Assembly (NCBI GenBank): GCA_030642545.1
Contig: DAOWNP010000086.1
Location: 1-8,733 of the forward strand
Origin: Desulfobacteraceae bacterium
Lineage (GTDB): Bacteria > Desulfobacterota > Desulfobacteria > Desulfobacterales > DAOWNP01
Length of the DNA: 8,733 nucleotides
Direction of reading: 5' to 3'
Below the pieces are notes generated by a model, which saw only the letters and a program-made list of their open reading frames with translations, made no database searches and was not told where the DNA came from. Below, piece by piece: positions 5,415-8,733 of this stretch (within the stretch, counting starts at the first letter, position 1; the number at the start of each line of letters is the position of its first letter). The position numbers and the translations under genes were made by a program.

Positions 5415-5655
5415 AATTTTTATATATCTTTAATTTATATAAACAATTCTTAAGAATTAAACAAACAGCTTGTTTAATAGAAAGCACACACGTTGTCAAG
5501 AAAAAATATTCTAATTACAAATTTATGTTGAACTCCATAACAGGATTAAGATATATACTAAATAAAAAATCTGACTAATACAATAAAAAAATATACAGGA
5601 TATATTCTTACAGCTATTGATTTAATAAAAATAAAACTTTAAAATATATAATATT
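5415..5655. promoter_or_regulatory. Divergent promoter region of the F0 operon and tetrapyrrole cluster
   Basis: 241 bases without a gene. Minus direction: a perfect -35 TTGACA (5494-5499) with a poor -10 (TAAACA, 5471-5476) at 17-base spacing is the best candidate for the atp operon. The -10 overlaps a 7-base inverted repeat (TAAACAA 5458-5464 with TTGTTTA 5470-5476) that abuts a perfect 14-base palindrome AATTCTTAAGAATT (5445-5458), a possible operator. Plus direction: TTGAAC (5528-5533) with TATATA (5552-5557), spacing 18, may serve the tetrapyrrole genes. A TATAAT at 5647-5652 sits so near the ATG that it would give a leaderless transcript. Confidence 0.4.
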
Positions 5656-6315
5656 ATGAATTATTATCCTATAAATCTTAACATAAATAAAAAAAAATGT
5701 GTGGTAATAGGCGGAGGCCATGTAGCCACAAGAAAAGTAATAAAACTTATAGAATGCGGAGCAAAAGTTTTTGTCATAAGTCTTAATTTTTCAAAAACTA
5801 TTATTGATTTTTCAAAAAAATCAAAACATTTATATCTTTTTAAAAAAAAATACGAACCTTGTGATCTTGATAAAGCTTTCATTGTAATAGCTGCAACAAA
5901 CAGCAAAAAAACAAACATTAAAATAAACTTAGATGCAAAAAAACGCTTGATTTTATTAAATATTGCTGATGCTCCTGCACTATGTGACTTTACAGTACCA
6001 GCCTCAATAATGCGTGGAGATCTGTTAATAACTGTTTCAACAGGAGGCAAAAGCCCGGGGCTTGCTAAAAAAATCAAATCAAACCTCGAAAATGAATTTG
6101 GTGAAGAATATGCTGATTTAATAAATTTAATCGGAACTATAAGAGATAAACTTTTATCAGATAATGCTATTGCAAAATTAGACGATACAGCACTTGACAA
6201 ATTGTTAAAAAAAGAGATTCTTAATATAATAAAAGCTCAAGAAACAGATAAACTTGATTCTCTTTTATCTGAAATATTAGGGAACTCTTGTAGCTATAAC
6301 TCATTAATGAATTAG
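5656..6315 (+). CDS. Precorrin-2 dehydrogenase / sirohydrochlorin ferrochelatase (SirC/Met8p type)
   Basis: 219 residues, the usual length for the stand-alone CysG N-terminal module, acting in the cytoplasm. It oxidises precorrin-2 to sirohydrochlorin with NAD+ and may insert iron to make siroheme, the cofactor of sulfite reductase. The Rossmann fold starts GGGHVATRK (19-27). FIVIAATNS (75-83) is the second nucleotide-binding strand. NIADAPALCDFTVPA (102-116) contains Asp105, matching the catalytic Asp104 region of CysG. ISTGG-like VSTGGKSPGLA (127-137) carries Ser128, the position phosphorylated in Salmonella CysG. The N-terminus MNYYPINLNI fits the family, so the ATG is right although no Shine-Dalgarno precedes it. 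There is no uroporphyrinogen methyltransferase domain; that activity must be encoded elsewhere. Ferrochelatase activity is less certain than the dehydrogenase. Confidence 0.92.
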   Translation: MNYYPINLNINKKKCVVIGGGHVATRKVIKLIECGAKVFVISLNFSKTIIDFSKKSKHLYLFKKKYEPCDLDKAFIVIAATNSKKTNIKINLDAKKRLILLNIADAPALCDFTVPASIMRGDLLITVSTGGKSPGLAKKIKSNLENEFGEEYADLINLIGTIRDKLLSDNAIAKLDDTALDKLLKKEILNIIKAQETDKLDSLLSEILGNSCSYNSLMN

Positions 6316-6327
6316 CTTCTTCTAAGT

Positions 6328-6354
6328 AACAAACTTATTTTTGAATAATTTGTT
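6328..6354 (+). repeat. Hairpin just after the siroheme gene
   Basis: AACAAA-C-TTATT, loop TTTG, AATAA-TTTGTT: an 11-bp AT-rich stem with one bulged C, starting 13 bases after the stop codon. No T-run follows, so it is more likely an mRNA 3'-end or processing structure than a strong terminator. Confidence 0.35.
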
Positions 6355-6369
6355 CCTGTTAAGATTAGG

Positions 6370-6385
6370 TTCTGCCATGGCAGAA
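6370..6385. promoter_or_regulatory. Perfect 16 bp palindrome upstream of the ccsA-like gene
   Basis: TTCTGCCATGGCAGAA is exactly self-complementary and stands out as GC-rich in this AT-rich gap, 57 bases before the ATG of the downstream gene. It could be the operator of a dimeric regulator, or form a 6-bp RNA hairpin with a CATG loop. No regulator gene lies nearby. Confidence 0.4.
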
Positions 6386-6441
6386 TAGAACGCTATTGAC
6401 TACCTGAAATTTTAAAATACCTCTTGGAATCATCATTAATA

Positions 6442-7260
6442 ATGAAATACTTATCTATAATAACTATATTTTTTTACCTGCTAAGTACAGCCGTATATAT
6501 CACATATTTTTTTGTGCAAAAAGATTTTTTCCAAAAACTTGGATATGTTTTTCTGCTTACAGGTTTTATTATGCACACAATACACATCACCTCAATTTGT
6601 GCTCTTACTCACACAATACCTGTAAAAAACCTCAAAGAGACACTCGCTTTTACCAGTTGGTCAATTGCCGGAATCTATACTGTTTTAAGATATAAATTAA
6701 ATATTAAAATACTCGGAATTTTTGTATCATTTTGTGCACTCACTTTACTTGTACTTGCATCAATACTTACTTACACACCAATTATTGATCATAAATTATA
6801 TACCAGCTTATGGCTGGCTTTTCATATTTTTACAATTTTTATTGGTGAAGCATCTCTTGCTCTTGCATGTATTACAGCAATTTTATATCTTGCTCAGGAA
6901 AAAAGTATTAAAACAAAAAAAACAGGGTTTTTTTTTAAACGTTTACCATCTCTTAATTTGCTTGACATTACAACATACAAGTGTATAATGATAGGTTTTT
7001 CTTTGCTTACACTGGGTCTTATATCAGGTTCTGTTTACGCAAATTTTGTTTGGGGGAAATTCTGGAGCTGGGATCCTAAGGAAGTGTGGTCTGGTATTAC
7101 ATGGATTGTATACGCCATCATTCTTCACCAGCGATTTACATCGAGATGGCAGGGACGACATACTGCAATTTTATCCATTGTCGGCTTTGCAATTGTTATA
7201 TTTACTTTTTTAGGAGTTAATTTGTTTTTATCAGGACATCATGATAATTTTACTAAATAA
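6442..7260 (+). CDS. CcsA/ResC (HemX-like) cytochrome c assembly membrane protein
   Basis: Integral membrane protein of 272 residues from the ATG at 6442 (278 if the in-frame TTG at 6424 is used; neither has a good ribosome site). About eight hydrophobic helices are visible. The Trp-rich heme-handling loop is present as WGKFWSWDPKEVW (residues 210-222 of the longer form), with conserved-type histidines at 134 (WLAFH) and 235 (LHQR) and the C-terminal GVNLFLSGHH. CcsA/ResC proteins deliver heme to apocytochromes c in system II. In Bacillus the related HemX lies next to hemA and limits HemA level, so with hemA directly downstream the HemX role is a real alternative. The intact Trp-rich motif favours heme handling. 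No ResB/Ccs1 partner is in the window. Confidence 0.85.
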   Translation: MKYLSIITIFFYLLSTAVYITYFFVQKDFFQKLGYVFLLTGFIMHTIHITSICALTHTIPVKNLKETLAFTSWSIAGIYTVLRYKLNIKILGIFVSFCALTLLVLASILTYTPIIDHKLYTSLWLAFHIFTIFIGEASLALACITAILYLAQEKSIKTKKTGFFFKRLPSLNLLDITTYKCIMIGFSLLTLGLISGSVYANFVWGKFWSWDPKEVWSGITWIVYAIILHQRFTSRWQGRHTAILSIVGFAIVIFTFLGVNLFLSGHHDNFTK

Positions 7261-7268
7261 AGAAGAAA

Positions 7269-7297
7269 AAACAAAAATCTCTAATAAATTTTTGTTT
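7269..7297 (+). promoter_or_regulatory. Hairpin in the short leader before hemA
   Basis: AAACAAAAAT (7269-7278) and ATTTTTGTTT (7288-7297) are perfect 10-base complements around a 9-base loop, ending 10 bases before the hemA ATG. This is where a Shine-Dalgarno would be, and none is seen. It could influence hemA translation, or be incidental in A/T-run DNA. Confidence 0.35.
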
Positions 7298-7307
7298 AAT
7301 TATTAAT

Positions 7308-8570
7308 ATGCTCAAAATAGTCTTAATCGGATTAAATCATAATACAGCACCAATTGCTCTAAGAGAGTGCTTTGTTTTCTCAGATAATGATACTAAAAAA
7401 GCAATAAAGACCCTGCATAACTCAACAGATGTAGAAGAGGTCATCCTTATTTCTACCTGCAATAGAATGGAAATACTTATGGCTACAAGCAACATAAAAC
7501 AAGCTGTTGACAGTGCTAAAAACTTTCTTGAAAGTTTTAAAAATATATCTTCTGATAAATTTAATTCGTTTTTATATATACACAAAAATGAACTTGCTGT
7601 AAAACACATTTTCAGGGTAGCATCAAGTCTTGATTCAATGATAATTGGTGAACCTCAAATACTCGGACAACTTAAAGATGCCTTTCAGGCAGCCACAATA
7701 CAAAAAACAACAGGAGTAATTTTAAACCGCCTGCTTCACAGAGCTTTTTTTGTTGCAAAAAAAATACGCAGTGAAACCGGAATAGGTGGCTGTGCTGTTT
7801 CCATAAGTTATGCTGCAATTGAACTTGCACGAAAAATATTTGGGGAGTTAAATGGAAAAAAGATACTGCTTATAGGAGCAGGTGAGATGGCTGAACTTGC
7901 TGTAGAACATCTCATAAGACATAAAGCAGGAAAAATATTTGTAGCAAACCGAACTTTTAAACGGGGTGTTATTCTTGCCAAAACTTTTAGCGGAACAGCC
8001 ATAGATTTTAAAGAAATAGGAAAAACATTAGAAGATGTTGATATAATAATCAGCTCTACAGGAGCTTCTGGTTATATTATTACAAAAACTTTTGTAAAAA
8101 GCATAATGCGCAGCAGGAGAAACCGGCCACTTTTTTTTATAGATATTGCCATGCCACGGGATATTGATCCAATGATCAACAGAATCAATAATTCATATGT
8201 TTATGATATTGATGATTTAAAAGGTGTTATTGATAATAATATCTGTGAACGCAAAAAAGAAGCTGTAAAAGGTGAACGAATTGTTGAGCAAAATGTTATT
8301 AATTTTAAAACATGGTATGAAAATTTAGATACAGTTCCAACCATAAAAGCTCTTAGAAAAAAAATAGAAATCATCACAAACCAGGAAATACAAAAAACTC
8401 TTCAGAATTTAAACCACCTTTCAGATAATGATCGTGAAACATTATACAAAATAACAAATTCTATAGTAAACAAAATAACACATGATCCCATACTATTTTT
8501 AAAAAGTAATGAATGCAGCCAGAATAAAACAAAATATATTGATATTACAAAAAAAATATTTAATATATAA
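7308..8570 (+). CDS. hemA: Glutamyl-tRNA reductase
   Basis: 420 residues, normal length. It reduces glutamyl-tRNA(Glu) with NADPH to glutamate-1-semialdehyde, the first committed step of C5-route tetrapyrrole synthesis in the cytoplasm. Catalytic domain: IGLNHNTAPIALRE (7-20) and STCNRMEI with the catalytic Cys51, then HIFRVASSLDSMIIGEPQILGQ-type sequence (100-121). NADPH domain: LLIGAGEMAELAVEHL (187-202), ANRTFKRG (213-220), SSTGAS (249-254) and FFIDIAMPRDIDP (276-288). The helical dimerisation domain occupies about 320-420 (ERIVEQNV...TIKALRKK). All key residues are present. The N-terminus MLKIVLIGLNHNTAP fixes the ATG at 7308 although no clear ribosome site is visible. The ccsA-like gene ends 47 bases before. 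No hemC or hemD follows within the remaining 163 bases. Confidence 0.97.
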   Translation: MLKIVLIGLNHNTAPIALRECFVFSDNDTKKAIKTLHNSTDVEEVILISTCNRMEILMATSNIKQAVDSAKNFLESFKNISSDKFNSFLYIHKNELAVKHIFRVASSLDSMIIGEPQILGQLKDAFQAATIQKTTGVILNRLLHRAFFVAKKIRSETGIGGCAVSISYAAIELARKIFGELNGKKILLIGAGEMAELAVEHLIRHKAGKIFVANRTFKRGVILAKTFSGTAIDFKEIGKTLEDVDIIISSTGASGYIITKTFVKSIMRSRRNRPLFFIDIAMPRDIDPMINRINNSYVYDIDDLKGVIDNNICERKKEAVKGERIVEQNVINFKTWYENLDTVPTIKALRKKIEIITNQEIQKTLQNLNHLSDNDRETLYKITNSIVNKITHDPILFLKSNECSQNKTKYIDITKKIFNI

Positions 8571-8733
8571 GGAACGTGGATGAAATAACTTCCACAAATA
8601 GGCACATAGATTTAGAGTTAGAAATGTTTTATCTAAAAACTCAAAAACAGGTGGAATAGCTGGCTCTTTTGATGTTTTTGTGATTTTAGATCGGGCAAAG
8701 ATGACTTCGAATCTATTATGTATAATTGCGGAA
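8571..8733. other. Post-hemA region, no supported gene
   Basis: 163 bases to the window edge. Two inverted pairs are seen: GTGGA (8576-8580) with TCCAC (8591-8595), six bases after the hemA stop, and CAAAAACA (8642-8649) with TGTTTTTG (8673-8680). The first could be a weak termination or processing hairpin; no T-run follows. An ATG at 8701 opens a frame (MTSNLLCIIAE) running off the edge, but it resembles nothing I know. The base composition is slightly richer in G+C than the other spacers. Confidence 0.3.

Noticed and set aside
5664..6200. 178-codon frame on the minus strand opposite the siroheme gene
   Set aside because: Shadow frame; the plus-strand protein carries all family motifs, and this one has no recognisable feature or ribosome site.
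8499..8732. Minus-strand frame open at the right edge and overlapping the hemA end by 72 bases
   Set aside because: No start or motif visible, and large overlap with a certain gene; probably chance or repeat-derived.

Overview
The window is AT-rich (very roughly 30% G+C by eye). It looks like chromosomal DNA from an anaerobic Desulfobacterota bacterium, probably of the Desulfobacterales type. This is an inference from three things: a siroheme / CcsA / glutamyl-tRNA reductase cluster, an F-ATPase with paired b and b' stator subunits, and a candidate small selenoprotein. No 16S or other decisive marker is present.

Left part (1-1395, genes on the minus strand). A tiny gene at the edge (2-166) reads as a single-pass membrane peptide whose frame continues through an in-frame UGA. 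A bacterial-SECIS-like hairpin sits at the expected distance after that UGA, so I propose a 54-residue selenoprotein. Upstream of it is an unrecognised 246-residue soluble protein (351-1091). The 304-base gap up to the ATP synthase genes holds a promoter, two unexplained inverted repeats and a long AT-rich hairpin just after atpF.

Central part (1396-5414, minus strand). This is a complete F0 sector operon read right to left: atpZ, atpI, atpB (subunit a), a giant c subunit, a normal c subunit, atpF' (b') and atpF (b). No F1 gene follows; the operon ends in the hairpin. The giant c protein is the most striking object here. It has four fused c-type hairpins (eight predicted membrane helices). 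Hairpins 1 and 4 keep the ion-binding glutamates of helix 1 and helix 2, while hairpins 2 and 3 have lost both (helix 2 Glu to Gln). The single-hairpin c protein has the full sodium-type ligand set. Together they suggest a mixed, probably Na+-dependent rotor, comparable in principle to the mixed rotor of Acetobacterium woodii but with a longer fusion. The single c gene has a very strong Shine-Dalgarno and the fused gene a weak one, consistent with unequal stoichiometry.

Right part (5415-8733, plus strand). A divergent promoter region separates the F0 operon from a tetrapyrrole cluster: precorrin-2 dehydrogenase / ferrochelatase (siroheme), a CcsA/HemX-type membrane protein, and hemA (glutamyl-tRNA reductase). 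These link the first step of tetrapyrrole synthesis, the siroheme branch (needed for sulfite reductase) and c-type cytochrome maturation or HemA control. The three genes lack clear Shine-Dalgarno sequences, and the gaps between them carry hairpins, including a perfect 16-base palindrome. The last 163 bases after hemA hold no gene I can support.
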